Counted from the first letter of the stretch, positions 21,307 to 34,150 are shown. The stretch: DNA of 64,000 nucleotides from Sipunculus nudus (GCA_026874595.1 CM049312.1:79769429-79833428); one strand, 5' to 3'. Translations and numbers: made by a program. The notes: a model not told the origin generated them from the letters alone.

Positions 21307-23926
21307 CACATGTGTTGTCCAGAAACTATACTGGATACAAAAAAAAAAAAAACTTCCATACCGACCAGTATTTGAAATTCAACTCGTGCTGGTTACGCCC
21401 AATGTGCTCTTTTCTAAATATCTGTCTCCGTCAAAAGTTTGACTGAAAGCTTTGTAAAGGGCGGGTAATGGTATAGGCGAATTGGTTGAAACTTATAGCG
21501 GATCATTGGATCGCTGTTGGTATGGTTTATTTTTGTGAATGATTGAATGTTTGTCCGAAACTGTTACCAACCTTTTAAACACCACTTGCTGCGTAGTTTT
21601 CTTCATTAACCAGTACCCTCTTTCTTTCTTTCGCGTCCAGGAAGTTTATTTCGTGTAGGTTCTAACTAGACACTATTCTTTCTTCGGCAAATTGCAAGAA
21701 GAAACGAATAAAACAACTGCCAAATAGTGACTGAATATGGCGGGATCGAGATTCATTTCTGCATATCAAGCTTACTATCTTATCAAAATGTTGTATTTGT
21801 TCTTTTGAATGAGAAAACAAAACAAACACACAAAAACTACACGGATGGCAAAATTCTGTGGAATCTTTGTTGGTGAAAGTGACAATAGTTAAAGGGTAAA
21901 TATAGGTGATCGGACATTACATAAGTCCAAAGGAATGAAGGCTAAATCTTGCATTTGATCAAAGAATGGATAGATGAAGTATATACCAGTCTAAATAATG
22001 GGGAATTGAACCTTGTAATGGTCGAACGATTGGTGAGCCCTTATATCTATAAAACCTTCTTGAATGCAGCTGAAATTTGTTATATAGTGGATCTCCCATA
22101 TTCACCCAAATCTGTCCACAGATATATATTTAGTTGTATAGGTTGTATTTATGGCATTTCCGAAGACACCTATATTTCCCCTACATTTCTCATAGTTTTA
22201 GAACTTTGTTTCCTGCAGTTAGCAGGTATAAAGTTCTGCTCATGCCTGACAAACTTGTATCATACAAGCAATCTGAAGAGTGAAGGAATGTTCTTAATCC
22301 GAGCAAATATATCTTTGATTATACGTAGTTTAAAGAAATAGACTATTTCTTCAGAATTGTCATTCACACGCTTGCGAAATATCAAAATAACGGCCATAGT
22401 CAAGAGGCAAAACCAGAAGAACCTGCTGACGCAGTGTCACTGTTGGCTTTAGCACTCGACCGGTTCTTTTTTCAAAGACTAAGTAATGTTCACTGTTGGG
22501 AGTCCTCGAATGGCGAGTAGGGTTTGTCCAGGAAAATATATGATTATTAATGATAATTAATCTAGTCGGCAGGATCAAATGAATTAATTACCAATAATTT
22601 ATTAATTACCTAATATATAAGGATAACTATTTCTTGCTTAATATGGGAAACGTTTTTAGTGTTTGGTATATGGGCTTTTGCTAAATTAGTCATTTGTATC
22701 TTACGAGCTTATAAAATAACTCAGAATGAAAAAAAGAAATAAATCCGCAATCCCTGGCTCATTTAATTAGATTAATTGAATGGTTTATTCGTATTGCGCT
22801 GTTTTTACAACACTGATCGTTATAGCATCTATTGCTCTGAAAATGATAAAGAGAGACAGTGCGTTTCTCGCGTGTACTAATTTCTCGAGAATGTGTTGCT
22901 TGAAAGATTCAGGCGTCAGCAGAGGGACAGGAAAACAACCTACCTGACCAAACTTGACTTATATACCTGTCCTTTGACTGGCACTGGTAATAAAATGCCG
23001 CTGTTACTATTAAGAAAGCCGTTTCACTTTCATCCTGTCCACTGGAAGTTTAGTTTCCAAATTAATAGACTCTAAGGCCAAGTCATAAATCATAAATCGG
23101 ACTGATTAAAACAATTTTTTATTATTATTTGTACATAGATGCAATAAATATAAATATATGTACAATAGTAAAATTGAAAATGTTATTTCAATCTGAACTT
23201 ATTTTGTTCAATCCTATGGTCTCAGTAATGGAGCTTTTTCATAGTCCATGTTCCTTTAATCATGATGTTGAATGCCACACACCTACCAAGAAGAAGCAGA
23301 GTCAGTTAGGATATCAAAACCGTCAGAAATCATTATTTCACACAACTGTATAAAAATACATATAGGTTACAATATGAACAAGTATTCGTTAAAGAGAGGA
23401 TATTTATATTTCTGTACTACCCATGTGTAAAACGAATCAATATGCATTTATCTAAAAAACTCATGTCGCAATATGACTGGACTTAAAAATGACCGAAGAT
23501 TTGATTTTTTCCTTACCATAAGTCGAGCAGGCTATATTTAATTAATTTAGATTTATTTTACCCTTGATCTTAAGAACAATGAAACAAACGAGAAAGAGTC
23601 AAACCAAAACTCCAAGCCAGTTCTCGAACCTATGTATGGGCGTCATCCCTTGGTTATATTGATTATATTGACCTAATTTCAATTCTTCTGAGGGATCCCG
23701 TAAAGATTAACCTTGAAGTGAAGCTGTAGTCTACAGTTACACTTTGATTCCTGCTAAAATGGATCAATGACTGTAATTTATAATTTTCGACAATACAATA
23801 AATAAACAACAACAAAAAAACGTTAATACTAGCGCAAATTTAATACAATGAGTTATATCAGAGACTTTTTTGAGGTTTAGTGACATCAACGTACACGATA
23901 ACTTCTTAAGAAAAAAGAATTAATAC
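21307..23926. other. Intergenic, no recognised gene
   Basis: The 130-codon frame at 21949-22341 begins at a non-ATG codon, is hydrophobic and has no domain. An A13 run is at 21339. Nothing else was identified. Confidence 0.45.
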
Positions 23927-24165
23927 CTGTTCTCAAAATAAAGATCATTCTGCTCTAATTTTTTGTCGATGTCAGCACCTATCAATTTCAAATATTTAAC
24001 ACTCCACCATCTCAAGTTTTTGATTAATTCGAAGAGCGGACTCACAGACAGGCTGAAGACAGGAAAACGTATTTTTATGTTGCTGTTGACTGCCAGCCAG
24101 CAAATAAAAAGTGTAGCACATAAACGTGTACCCGGACCGTCGTTATTGACAATACGTTTAACAAA
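23927..24165 (-). CDS. Possible isolated exon, vWA-like
   Basis: On the minus strand a pyrimidine-rich acceptor (tttttgttagctcag) opens at 24165 and a donor (aacag/gtatta) follows at 23927, with 79 open codons between. The start FVKRIVNN, then GTRL and NIKIRFPVF, resembles the helix-1 to strand-B segment of von Willebrand A domains, and LIKNLRWW recalls the next segment. The match is partial, the MIDAS DxSxS exon is not seen and no neighbouring exon was found. Low confidence. Confidence 0.25.
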
Positions 24166-24796
24166 CTGAGCTAACAAAAATATTTCTACGTGACTGACAC
24201 ATTTTAAAGTGGCATTTTAAAAAAGGACATTAAAAAAAAACATTATATCGATTATGCTTATTTAAAAGTCGCTGATTCTACATGACTAAATATTATACTT
24301 ACATGGAATCATATTTATTTTCTCTGCCACAGGACGCAGAAGGATATAATACAACACGATATGCACTGCTTTTCTAAAACACAAACAGATAAATCAATCT
24401 GATAAGAAATCACAAAAAAAATCATCACCACAAGGAGCAAATGAAGAATCGGACATGAGCTTGTACGAGTCTTCTCAGTTAAGGCTCGGATAAAGCAGTC
24501 GATTGGGAACTAGATAGAATATGATACACAAATTACTGTGAAAAGAATTATGTCCTATCTGCTATAAAATATTTATTTATGAGACAATATACAAGGGATT
24601 ACTTCCATTAAAATCACCGAGTTACGTTGTTGATGTCTAAAATCCAAACTGCTAGTTACTGTTTGCCTGAAGAGGTAAAATAAATCCTTTGTAGTCAGAT
24701 GTAAAAAAAAAATCTGAGCCATCCCTTGAAATGATTAAATAAATTATTCCGTTGAAATGATTAAATGAAAACTACCGTTTATTGACAAGTAATTAA
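24166..24796. other. AT-rich intergenic DNA
   Basis: No gene, repeat end or RNA recognised. Confidence 0.45.
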
Positions 24797-26505
24797 CGGC
24801 CCCTGGGCCATGACGCTCAGCTGAATTTGAAACATGGGTTATGGATGTATTACTGATTGATGGTATGATCGGGGGGGGGGGGTATTTGTTAAGGAACCAT
24901 GTACAATGGATATTATTAGTACTTATGTTTTTTAGCCTACATTCCTAAGAAAATAGGTAACAATGACCCTATCTAATGTTTCAAGAAGTTTTACAAGGAA
25001 TTCCCTAGATGCTAAGTTAGAAGTTTCTACATCAAACAGCTACAACTTATGTCCATCCGACTTATTGCTTATCCAAATCATGCTGTTTCACATAGCTCAC
25101 AGAATAAAGTGAGCGTATTTTGGATGTCCAAGGATTTCGATAAAAATGACCTCCCTTTACATCGAGAATGAAATTTCTAGATTTATCGGTTAAGATTTGT
25201 GCCCTGTCTCAGTTTCTGGGTGCTAAAAATTAGGGTTCCTGCCCAAATCTCACAGGATACAGGTCACAGTGATCTAGTTCCAGTAATCAAAGGAGAATTG
25301 CCGATGACCTCCCTGGATGTCTATATACAAAGTTAAAGGACCAACAGTAAAGATTCTTTGCCCTGTTTGACTGTCTGGATGCTTATTAACATATTTTGTT
25401 ACCTTTTTCCCGAAAGTAGATCATGGGGGCCTATACTCAGGTTTTCAAGAAGTTTTGCCTTCAACCTCCTTTGATATTATCAGATTCTAGGCCTAAAGGT
25501 TACAATTTGTCTGACCTTCTGGGAACCCAAAATTATATTTTTGGCCAATAGCTAATATGATATAGGTGATCTTAAGCTAATTTCAGCTTTGTGAGGAGAT
25601 CTGAATAAAGACATCCCTGGATATTACATTAAGTTATGGTTTACTGATAAAATTTGTGCCCTGACTGACTGTCTGGGTGCTTAAAATCACATTTTTGGTA
25701 AGTCACTCACAGAATATAGGTCATTTTGACCTAGTTTAAGGTTTCCAAGAGAATGTGTCCACAGCCTTCGTCGATTTTGAGAAAGAGATTTCTAGACCGG
25801 ACGGGTACAAGTTGAGCCCATCTGAATTTCAGGGTGCTCAAACCGGGTTTTTACCTACAGCTCACAAGATATAGGTCATGGTAACCTAATTTCCTGTTTC
25901 CAAGGATATTTACCCGGGACCTCTCAAAATGTTACATAAGAAGGCTCTAGACCGAATGGATACAATTTGTGCCCCGTCTGACACTTTTCAGCCAGTAGCT
26001 CCTAGAATTCAGGTCACTGTGGCCTAACTTTATGGATGTACAGTAAGAAGTTTCAGGTCTAACGGTTACATTTTGTGCCCACTTAACGTCCAGACGGTTT
26101 GTTTTGGAGGTCTTAAAACAGAGAAAGAAGAACATAAAATATAAAAAAACACAGGTGGCGCCAACAGTGTTCAGGAACTGATGAAATTGTCAACGATATA
26201 TATGCAAAGAAATCATGGCAATCAATGTGTTAGTTATTCATATACTTGAACATTTGTATCAAATTTAATTTATTCAGGGTTGCACAAACAGACCCGATAA
26301 CTCGAAGAATACAGGAGGAAACGACGTAATTTCAGGTGTCCAGGGAGATTTTTCATGGATCTCCCTACATATTAAGTTAGAAGATTCCAGATCTAGCGGT
26401 TACGATTGGTACCCTATTAACGGACAGACGGAGAGACAGACGAACGACGGACGATGGAGTGTTCCCTATAGCTTAGATGACATCCAGTCAGCTAAGCTAA
26501 AAAAG
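24797..26505. mobile_element. HINE/Pearl-like element, ~155-bp core units
   Basis: The head at 24797-24823 reads ggcccctgggccatgacGCTCAGCTGA. The tail at 26410-26505 has a GACG/GACA microsatellite (acggacagacggagagacagacg), then agcttagatgacatccaGTCAGCTaAGCT. Between them core units recur: the word 'tctgggtgctnaaaa' is at about 25214, 25371, 25526, 25671 and 25838, a period of 145-167 bp. Each unit also carries 'aggtcacngtgacctaatttcaggtttccaaggag' and 'tctaggtccaacggttacaatttgtgccc' words. Head, tandem core, tetranucleotide microsatellite and inverted subterminal ends match the plan of Pearl/CvA and other Helentron-associated (HINE) elements. One 340-type unit (ggtggcgccaacagtgttcagg at 26155) precedes the tail. 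Confidence 0.75.
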
Positions 26506-27830
26506 GAACAAAGAATGGTATTTTCATCGCAATGTTTCGACCATACCATATTGTTTTACGTGACCTCGAATAAATATGTTGTGTATATAGTAGTTAGATT
26601 AGATAAAAAATATATTTAATAGAAGCAAGTAAACTAGTAGTCGGTCATGGACGCAAAACGTCAAGGATAAATTCAAGAAAGCTAGTTATAATCCATGGCC
26701 CAAATTCAGGATAAACCACTTTGACAAACCATCAGATTGTCAGGGTAAAAAGCATATGCATGCTGAAGAGTGAATACTTTTCTCACATTCTCCCTTCTGG
26801 ATCCATGCTTTTCCTAACTGATAACAACTACATGTCGCCAAAGTATTCCTGGCTAATCCTGCAAATATAACAAAATAACAAAATAACAGTTTAATCTATT
26901 TTCTGTTTGCGTCTATTATTTTTTTATTTATGTTTGACGAGCATAAAATGGTGGTATATAGTATTTTTCTGTAAATTTGTTAAGATATTTTCAATGAATA
27001 CCTCATATTATTTTTTTACATAGGTTATTTTAATATACATATCAACAAACAAAAAAAGACATAAACTGAGTTTTGCAATGAAAAACAGACAGACGTCTCC
27101 CTTCCTATGGGCCTCCAATCCCCAAATTTGAAGGTAACAAGTAGAAAACAAGTGGAGGATTTGTCTCCATCTGTAAATTATAATTATTCTGGGGTGCACA
27201 AAGAAGGAATATAGATCGGATGATTAAGGTCGCAGTGACCTAATTTTAGCTTTCCAAGGAAATTTGTTATTGACCTCCCTGGATATGCAGTTAGATATTT
27301 CTTGGTCTTGCGGTTAATTGTGCCACCCCAACGGACGACCGAACGTCCGGCTGATCGCAATTGCTTATTGTGACTGAAACTCATCCGTGTTGTAAAATTT
27401 GGCGGCCCGATTTGCTAGTACAAGACAAATAGTCTTTACATCTTTATCCTTCTAATCACACGGGTTTTCATTTTCATCATCCAAATGTAAAACATTAACT
27501 ACAGGTATGCTTGTAAATACTTCAGTCTTATCATTAAAACTCACCCATTGTCATCACCCCCTTGTTCTCGAAATAATTGATAAATTATGTCGACCCAAAC
27601 AAATAAAATAAAGTTATCATGCCCGTGGATCGACCCTAGTAAGGTTGAGAAAGGATTTGTTCTCATTCATGTTGAAACATTTTACATCTTACATCTTGCA
27701 TTTAGGAAACTTAAAAAAGGTAATATCCTTTTTAGAAGGTTTTTAATGAATAAAGGTAAAGGACTCACCTGTGCTAGTCGTCTTCTTTCGTCGGATATAG
27801 GAATCCCAATAGACATACAACTTTTAACAA
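26506..27830. other. Intergenic with short repeat relics
   Basis: A tail-like relic at 27180-27385 (aggtcgcagtgacctaattttagctttccaagg ... acggacgaccgaacg) belongs to the same repeat family. The 90-codon frame at 27587-27859 shows no domain and its end overlaps the next element head. Confidence 0.45.
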
Positions 27831-29740
27831 GTGACCTATGGGTCATGAAGCTCAGCTGAATGGGAAGAGATTCGCCAAAGGAAATTTTATCATCTGAATG
27901 GTAGTATATACCCATTCAACTGAAGCATCAAACAGATTAACCAACAGGCCAAGATTGTGACTGTGTTTATATATCTTAAAAATAGAGAAAAAATGCATAA
28001 ACTTTAAATAAAAATACAGGTGGTACCACCAGTCTGCAGAAACTAATAAAACACTTAATGGTCAATATCCATGCAAAGAATCATGGTGATCTCTGCATTA
28101 GTTGTTCAGATACTTCAGCTTTTGTATCAAATTTTCCATTATTCTGAGGGATATTTCGGAGTCATATATTTTGAAGGATATGGGTAACAGACACCTAATT
28201 TCAGTTTTCAACAGATACTTTTCATGGGCCTCCTTGCATGACAAGAATAAAGATTCTAGGTCCTGTTGTTACAATTTGTGCCACGTTAACAGATGACAGC
28301 ATCCTTAAAGGTCTCAAAAATAGAGAAAAATATTTGTAAAAAAACCCGAACAAATACAGGTGGTGCAACCAGACTGAAAAAACTGATGAAACACTCCATA
28401 ATCAATATCCATGCAAAGAATCATGGTGATCTCTGCATTAGTTGTTCAGATACTTCAGCTTTTGTATCAAATTTTCCATTATTCTGAGGGATACTTCGGA
28501 GTCCTATAGCTTGAAGGCTATGGGTAACAGAGACCTAATTTCAGGTTTCTTTTGAGACTTTTCATGAGTCTCCCAGTGTGTCAAGAATGAAGATTCTAGG
28601 TCAAGTTGTTATGATTTGTGCCCTGTTAACAGATGTTCATATCTTTAAAGGTCTCAAACATAGAGAAAAAAATTCTATAAAAAAACCCGAACAAATACAG
28701 GTGGTGCCACCAGTCTGCAGAAACTGATGAAACACTCCATGACCAATATCCATACAAACAATTATTGTGATCTCTGCATTAGCTGTTCAGATGCTTTTGT
28801 ATCAATTTTTCCATTATTCTGCGCTGTTCTTTGGAGTGCTATGGCTCAAAGGATATGGGTAACAGAGACCTAGTTTCAGGTTGCCATGGAGACTTTTCAT
28901 GGGTCTCCCTGTGTATAAAGAATGAAGATTCCAGGTCCAGTCGTTACGATTTGTACCCTGTTGACAGATAACAACATCTTTAAAGGTCTCAAAAATAGAA
29001 GAATAAAAATTGTAAAAATTTAAAAAAAATAAAGGTGGCACCACCAGTCTACAGGAACTGATGGAACACCTCTTGATCAATATGTATGCCAAAAATCATG
29101 ACCATCAGTGTTGCAGTTATTGAGATGTTGCAGTTTGTTTTAATCAAAATTTCCATTATTCTGGGGGGTAATTGGGAGCCCCACAGCTCAAAGGATATGG
29201 GTAACAGAGACCTTATTTCAGGTTTCCATGGAGACTTTTCATAGGTCTCTCAGTGTGTCAAGAATTAAGATTCTAGGTCCAATTTTTACGATTTGTGCCC
29301 TGTTAACAGATGTTCACATTTTTAAAGGTCTCATAAATAGGGAAAAAAATTCTTAAACAATTGAAAAATACAGGTGGCGCCACCAGTCTGCAGGAACTGA
29401 TGACACTTCTCATGATCAATATGTATGCAAAAAATCATGATCATCAGTGATGTAGTTAATGAGATATTGAAGTTTTTGTATGAAATTTTTGAATATTCGG
29501 GGGGGGGGTACTTTGGGGTTCCATAGCTCGAAGGATATGGGTAACAGAGACCCAATTTCTTGTTTCCAAGGAGATTTTTCATGGACCTCTCAGAATGTAA
29601 AGTTACAAGATTATAGGTCCAGCGGTTACGATTTGTGTCAGGTTAACGGGCAGACGGACGGACGGACGGACGGAAAGACAGACGGACAGACGTACGACGG
29701 ACAAAGAGTGATCGCTATAGCTCAGATGACTTACAGTCAT
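27831..29740. mobile_element. HINE/Pearl-like element with five ~340-bp core units
   Basis: The head gtgacctatgggtcatgaaGCTCAGCTGA is at 27831-27858. Five long core units follow, anchored by aGGTGGYRCCACCagtctgcag words at 28019, 28359, 28700, 29033 and 29372, so the period is 333-341 bp. Each unit contains, in order, 'tctttaaaggtctcaaaaatagag', the palindromic word, 'aactgatgaaacactccatgatcaatatgcatgcaaag', 'tattctggggg', 'gatatgggtaacagagacctaatttcagg', 'ttttcatgggtctccc' and 'gattctaggtcca'. The tail starts after 29640 with (GACG)n/(GACA)n to 29697 and agagtgatcgctatagctcagatgacttacagtca. The final GCTGAGC is lost here. The short frames inside are artefacts of the repeat. Confidence 0.8.
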
Positions 29741-30650
29741 TAAATCATAAGCCCTAACCATTGTATTCCTAAATGATTCAGCAAGAATCAAGTGCCTTCT
29801 AAAAAGCTTGGCGGCATCCAGAGTAGAGGTCTACCTTAAAGTGAGTTATAACGTGTGTGGTAATTACGGTTTGAATTTATATCAAGATAACCGAAAGATA
29901 GCCAGACAGATGATCCTCGACAAATGGCCATCTGTATTGCTCCAGTAATTTTAGGTCAGGTAAACTCTCCTTTAGATATTAAGATCGACCTGCAAGTCTA
30001 TCACATAGATATATAAGTAGCATAATAAGAGATCATGAAACGTTATAATTATAAGATATATGTAAGATCAATTTTCTTATGTCAATGATGCCACTTTTTC
30101 TCTAGACCAACTTCAGTTTGTAACTCATATTGATGCATGGTTACTATAAACAACCTATACAAACGGGAAGCAAAATGGCACAGTTAGTTGAGCAGGGAGA
30201 TCAAGTGTATAATTATATGTCGCACGACTTTGAGTTTTATTTTTTCTGCCGCACTATTTATTTTTTTTTACAAAATGCATTTTTACCTTTTACGACGAAC
30301 AAACCAATTCTACAAATCAATATGATTCTAAAATGATCTTATTATTTTAAATTACACATTAGTCATTTTTATACACAGTCATAGATTGTTTATACCAGCA
30401 TGCATGTTGCAATTGTCCCTCGTCATTGTCCCTGTTACACGAAGCCGAGAATCATACGAAAATTGTGAGTTAGAATAATGTAACCAAATATGATCAAATC
30501 TAAGGTTTAGGTTATATGGTGAAGTGCCCGGTGATCAGGCAATAGGCCTATATCTTCCCGCAACAGAACGCCCGATTTTGCTTTGACAATTTTACAATTT
30601 ATATGCATCTTTTTGGCGAAGGTACTTACACATGTATATTTCTATATATA
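29741..30650. other. Intergenic, no recognised gene
   Basis: A weak A-box-like word (ggcacagttagttgagcagg, 30176-30195) suggests a possible tRNA-derived SINE relic, but no matching B box follows. Otherwise AT-rich unique sequence. Confidence 0.4.
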
Positions 30651-30738
30651 GAAGGTATAGTTACTCCAAGTTGTTAAGGGCTCTATGGCCTACAGACTAG
30701 GCCAGAGCGATATAAACTGAAGAAAAACAACACTATAA

Positions 30739-30785
30739 ATTCACTACTACTGTTTCACGGGATGCGAACCGATCATCAGGTGAAT
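30739..30785 (-). ncRNA. Hammerhead ribozyme, type I, copy 1 (weakened)
   Basis: Read on the minus strand: ATTCAC, CTGATGA, a stem-loop closed by CGG/CCG, GAAAC, then GTA and GTGAAT. Stem I is ATTCAC:GTGAAT (6 bp), and the core boxes CUGAUGA and GAAA are intact. The GAAA-to-cleavage-site segment CAGTAGTA allows only a 2-bp stem III, so this copy is probably weak. Cleavage would fall after the A preceding GTGAAT. Confidence 0.7.
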
Positions 30786-30952
30786 GTTGTTAGAATGAAG
30801 CTAACGGCGTGGTTTGAAAAGCCGAGACTTTAACAATTTACCAGATTATGCTTTGTGCGTATCGAGGGAGCATGCAAATGACTGACACTGATCCTATTGT
30901 CCTCGGGCGTACAATAAGATTGACGGTGTACACGTGCGATAAAACACTGTAA

Positions 30953-31000
30953 ATTCACTACAGACTGTTTCACGGGATGCGACCCGATCATCAGGTGAAT
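30953..31000 (-). ncRNA. Hammerhead ribozyme, type I, copy 2 (core intact)
   Basis: Minus strand: ATTCAC, CTGATGA, CGGG-loop-CCCG, T, GAAA, CAGTCTGTA, GTGAAT. Stem I is 6 bp, stem II 4 bp, and stem III CAG:CTG with a one-base loop followed by the UA cleavage dinucleotide. All core nucleotides of the hammerhead fold are present. The very short stem III is the known form in Penelope-like elements and retrozymes, where two copies are thought to work as a dimer. Confidence 0.8.
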
Positions 31001-31165
31001 GTTGTTAGAATGAAGCTAACGGCGTGGTGGTTTGAAAAGCCGAGACTTTACGAGTTTACGAGATTATGCCTTATGCGTATCGAGGAAGCATGTAAATGAC
31101 AGACACTGATCCTTTTGTCCTCGGGAGCACAATAAGATTGACGGGATACTGGATACTGGAACATA

Positions 31166-32382
31166 ACAGTGCCAAAAGGTTTGTTGTTGTTTTAATGTTT
31201 ATTATATAATAAACATTAAAACAAAAACAAGCTTCTTTGATCTGTTATGTTAATTAAAAGGTTGGTTAGAATTGCCTTTGCCATTGCTGAGACAGACGGA
31301 CGGACGTCACATGAGCCTCGCGCCATAGCTATAACGCAAAGATCAGCTAATTATATACAGGTGGGGCCATCCGTCTTGCTTAACTTATGCTGCTAAACTG
31401 ATGCAACAACCAAACCAAGTTACAGTTTTTTTACCCACTGCTTAAAACTGATATAATTATCCATAGCAACAAGTACTATGTTTATAAAGTTAAAAGAATG
31501 ATGGCGCAACCAGTTTTGTTCAACTGGATACAAAATTTCGGAGAATACTTGAATTCATTGCTTAGAAACTGGCACATTTGCTGTATATTGAAAGTATGAA
31601 ACATTTGAGTAAAATCCTGTAAAACTAAAACGACTTGATAAGATCAATGAGTTTCCTAAGTTTCAAGGAAATCCCTTGAGTTTTACATATCAAAAGTGAA
31701 ATAAAGAAATAACAGTAAAATATACTAGAGTATTTTTTGTCATACTGTAATATATTCATTCTATGAATTTCATACCTCAAGAACCCATCTTCTTCTGTTA
31801 AATTCACCTAATAAGGTTTTCTGATAACTTTCACCTTACGGAGAAAATGTATTATTTCACCATTAGAATTTACTGAACATATTTTGTTTAATGATCTCAT
31901 GTTGTTACGTGACGGCTATGATTTGTCTGTTTGGCACATAGGAGGAAGTTTGAGTAAGATTATGGATAAAATAATTTATTAGGTGGCGCCATTAGAAGTT
32001 CACAGTAGAAAAGGCAATTCCATGTAAACAACTCTGCAAAATATCTGGAAAATTCAACTTAGGGAAAAAGAGTTTTAGCTAAAGTTTATTTTAGAAAGAC
32101 AGTTTTGCATTTATAATGCCGACTATGCCGATTTTCTTCAAATTTCACAGGTTGACAATGTTTCATTTGGGAACTATACACACAATTGTTTTTATTTTAT
32201 ATACATTTTTTACAGCAATTTTCTACAGGCAACCAAATGTGATTTCTAAATGAACAGAGAAAGGCAAACATTTATGTACTGCAAAATTTTACAGTGACCT
32301 ATACTGTTTCTCAGGGGTTGTCTCAAAGATATAAGCTATAGAGATTCTATGTCAAGGGGTTTGGATTTGTGTTCAGTTAATT
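31166..32382. other. Intergenic with repeat-tail relics
   Basis: A short inverted repeat aatgtttattatataataaacatt lies near 31195-31218. A degenerate element tail (gacagacggacggacgtcac ... gatcagctaa) is at 31290-31350, and aggtggcgccattag at 31980 is a core-unit relic. No gene recognised. Confidence 0.5.
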
Positions 32383-32383
32383 T

Positions 32384-32878
32384 AGGAAGAACGACCTGAC
32401 TCGTGACGGATAAAGCGTGGCTCACGTGTCTTACCGTCAGCTGAGCCAAAGCTGCAACCCTACCCTCCTATTAAAGCCAGTTATATGAACTCAATAATTC
32501 ACAGTAAATACAAATATACGGCATTCTGTACTATCTACATCTACTTCTTTTTCCCCCATAACCCGAAAATCACACATAAAGAAAAGAAAAATGGATAATT
32601 GCTAAATGCCAAAATATGCAGTTAATTTAAAAAGAATGGTCTGACTGGTGACGGATAAAACGTGGCTCTCGTATCTTACCGTCAGCCGAGACAAAGCAGT
32701 AACCCTACCCTCCTATTTAAGGCAGTTATATGAACTCAATAATGCACGGTAAATACAAATATACGGCATTCTGTACTATCTTCATGTACCTCTCCCCCCC
32801 CCCCCCCCCCAACAACCCCAAAGTCACTCATAGAGAAAAAAAATGATAAACGCTAAATGCCAAATTGTGCAGTTAAAC
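32384..32878. repeat. Direct tandem duplication, ~247-bp unit
   Basis: Two diverged copies: ctgactcgtgacggataaagcg at about 32395 and ctgactggtgacggataaaacg at about 32642. Both continue through taccgtcagc-gag, accctaccctcctatt, gttatatgaactcaataat, acaaatatacggcattctgtactatc, and end in ctaaatgccaaa-tgtgcagtta. A C18 run interrupts the second copy (32792-32809). The unit includes a degenerate HINE tail (ggataaagcgtggctcacgtgtcttaccgtcagctgag). Confidence 0.8.
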
Positions 32879-34148
32879 TGGCCACCTCATTAAATCTTTA
32901 TACTTCTTATAAGTATGACAGTTATAGAAAAATTAAGAAGAGTGGAAAAATGATCAAATAATAAAAGAGGCTTGATTGTCGTTTACTCGATATGGCGAGC
33001 CGCTATTGAAATCTGAGAGGAAGCCTAGATTTTGTTTACATATTTAAATGGAACAAATAACCTAAGAAATTACATATAACCAAGGTACATTTGACAATGT
33101 GGTTTCATAGACTAACCACAATATACATGTAAATGGACACGCGGCACCTGAACTAAAAGGATAAGGGCTTTTGGGATAATTGAATTTAAAGAATATTTTC
33201 TGAAATATATATCTTCTTAAAATTTAAAACGGAGAAACTTAGCATCTTTATCAATGTTTTTACATGTATTACAAGGCATTACATATTTACACATATTTGA
33301 ACCATTGATTTAAAATGAAAAGGACAAGAAAAATAAAGGTAGTGCGGTGCGCAATGTAAATGACACTATAGGTGTAGCATACAAAACTTTGTAAGTTAGC
33401 TAGTGAAAGAATATATTATCACTGATAGTTTTAAAAAGCGTGCCCATATAAAGTATGTGGATAGCGCTTGCTATACAACTAGGTCAACTGCCCATTGATC
33501 CGTTATAAATAAATTTGCTAGCACAATACCTAACATAAAAGAAGTATAAAAAAGCAGAAACAGCGCGTAAAAAGGAACACAAAATGGCTATAAAAAGCAA
33601 GGCAAGAATTTTAACTACAGTGGATAATAAGTTATTTGTGCAAAAGATCGTGTATCTTGTAAATTAATCTGGTTACAGAAGAAATAATTAATTCAGATAA
33701 ATGTGCATGCAATTAAATATAAATGTGTCGTGAAATAACAACTCAACAGAATCATCGAACTCATATTTCATATTGTAAAATGTAGCTTTGATAAAAATAT
33801 CCGGTAAATTCAAGTAAGCCCTTAGGTTTTACATTTGCTGTTAAAACATAAATACAACATAAAAAGGAAGTGTACTCACAAAGGGCTTTAAAGTCCTTCG
33901 TTCACAGCATTCTATAAAATGGAGAAGAATAAAAATAACAATCATACTACTACTAATAATAAAAATATCAAATTATATATATAAAATGAGTAATTCGCAA
34001 ATAAGTTTTGACGTTTAAAATGGCACACAACAAATCAAGGAACAATTTTAGAAATTGCCTTTAAAGAAATGAAGGACCCATGGGTCACGTCGCACAGCTA
34101 CATTTTGGAAAATCTTAGCAAATGCAAAATATACTTATTTCTTTTGTG

Positions 34149-34150
<2 letters not shown>
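32879..34150. other. AT-rich intergenic DNA
   Basis: No gene recognised. A lone head relic (ggacccatgggtcacgtcgcacagct) is at about 34076-34101. Confidence 0.45.

Larger units (their letters stand above)
30651..31165 (-). mobile_element. Tandem dimer of Penelope-type terminal repeat (retrozyme-like)
   Basis: Two direct copies of a unit of about 215 bp lie head to tail, each with the words attcac, tgtttcacgggatgcga-ccgatcatcaggtgaat, gttgttagaatgaagctaacggcgtgg, gccgagacttta, gactgacactgatcc and gtcctcggg. Each copy contains a minus-strand hammerhead (30739-30785 and 30953-31000). The outer flank at 30651-30720 (gaaggtatagtta ... ggcctacagactaggccagagcg) is the end sequence also seen at 34194. 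The same sequence forms the 3' terminal repeat of the Penelope-like element at 62540-62790. A tandem ribozyme dimer without ORF is the form of a retrozyme or of an isolated Penelope terminal-repeat pair. Confidence 0.8.

Noticed and set aside
21949-22341. 130-codon frame
   Set aside because: Non-ATG start, composition follows the AT-rich background, no domain and no splice context.
28000-29640. CRISPR-like array of regular repeats
   Set aside because: The repeat unit is the whole 340 bp with no unique spacers, in an animal genome; it is a tandem-core mobile element.
29640-29700. Coding frames over GACG/GACA tracts (TDGRTDGRTD peptides)
   Set aside because: Produced by the tetranucleotide microsatellite in element tails; the same at 54741-54965 and 59304-59555.
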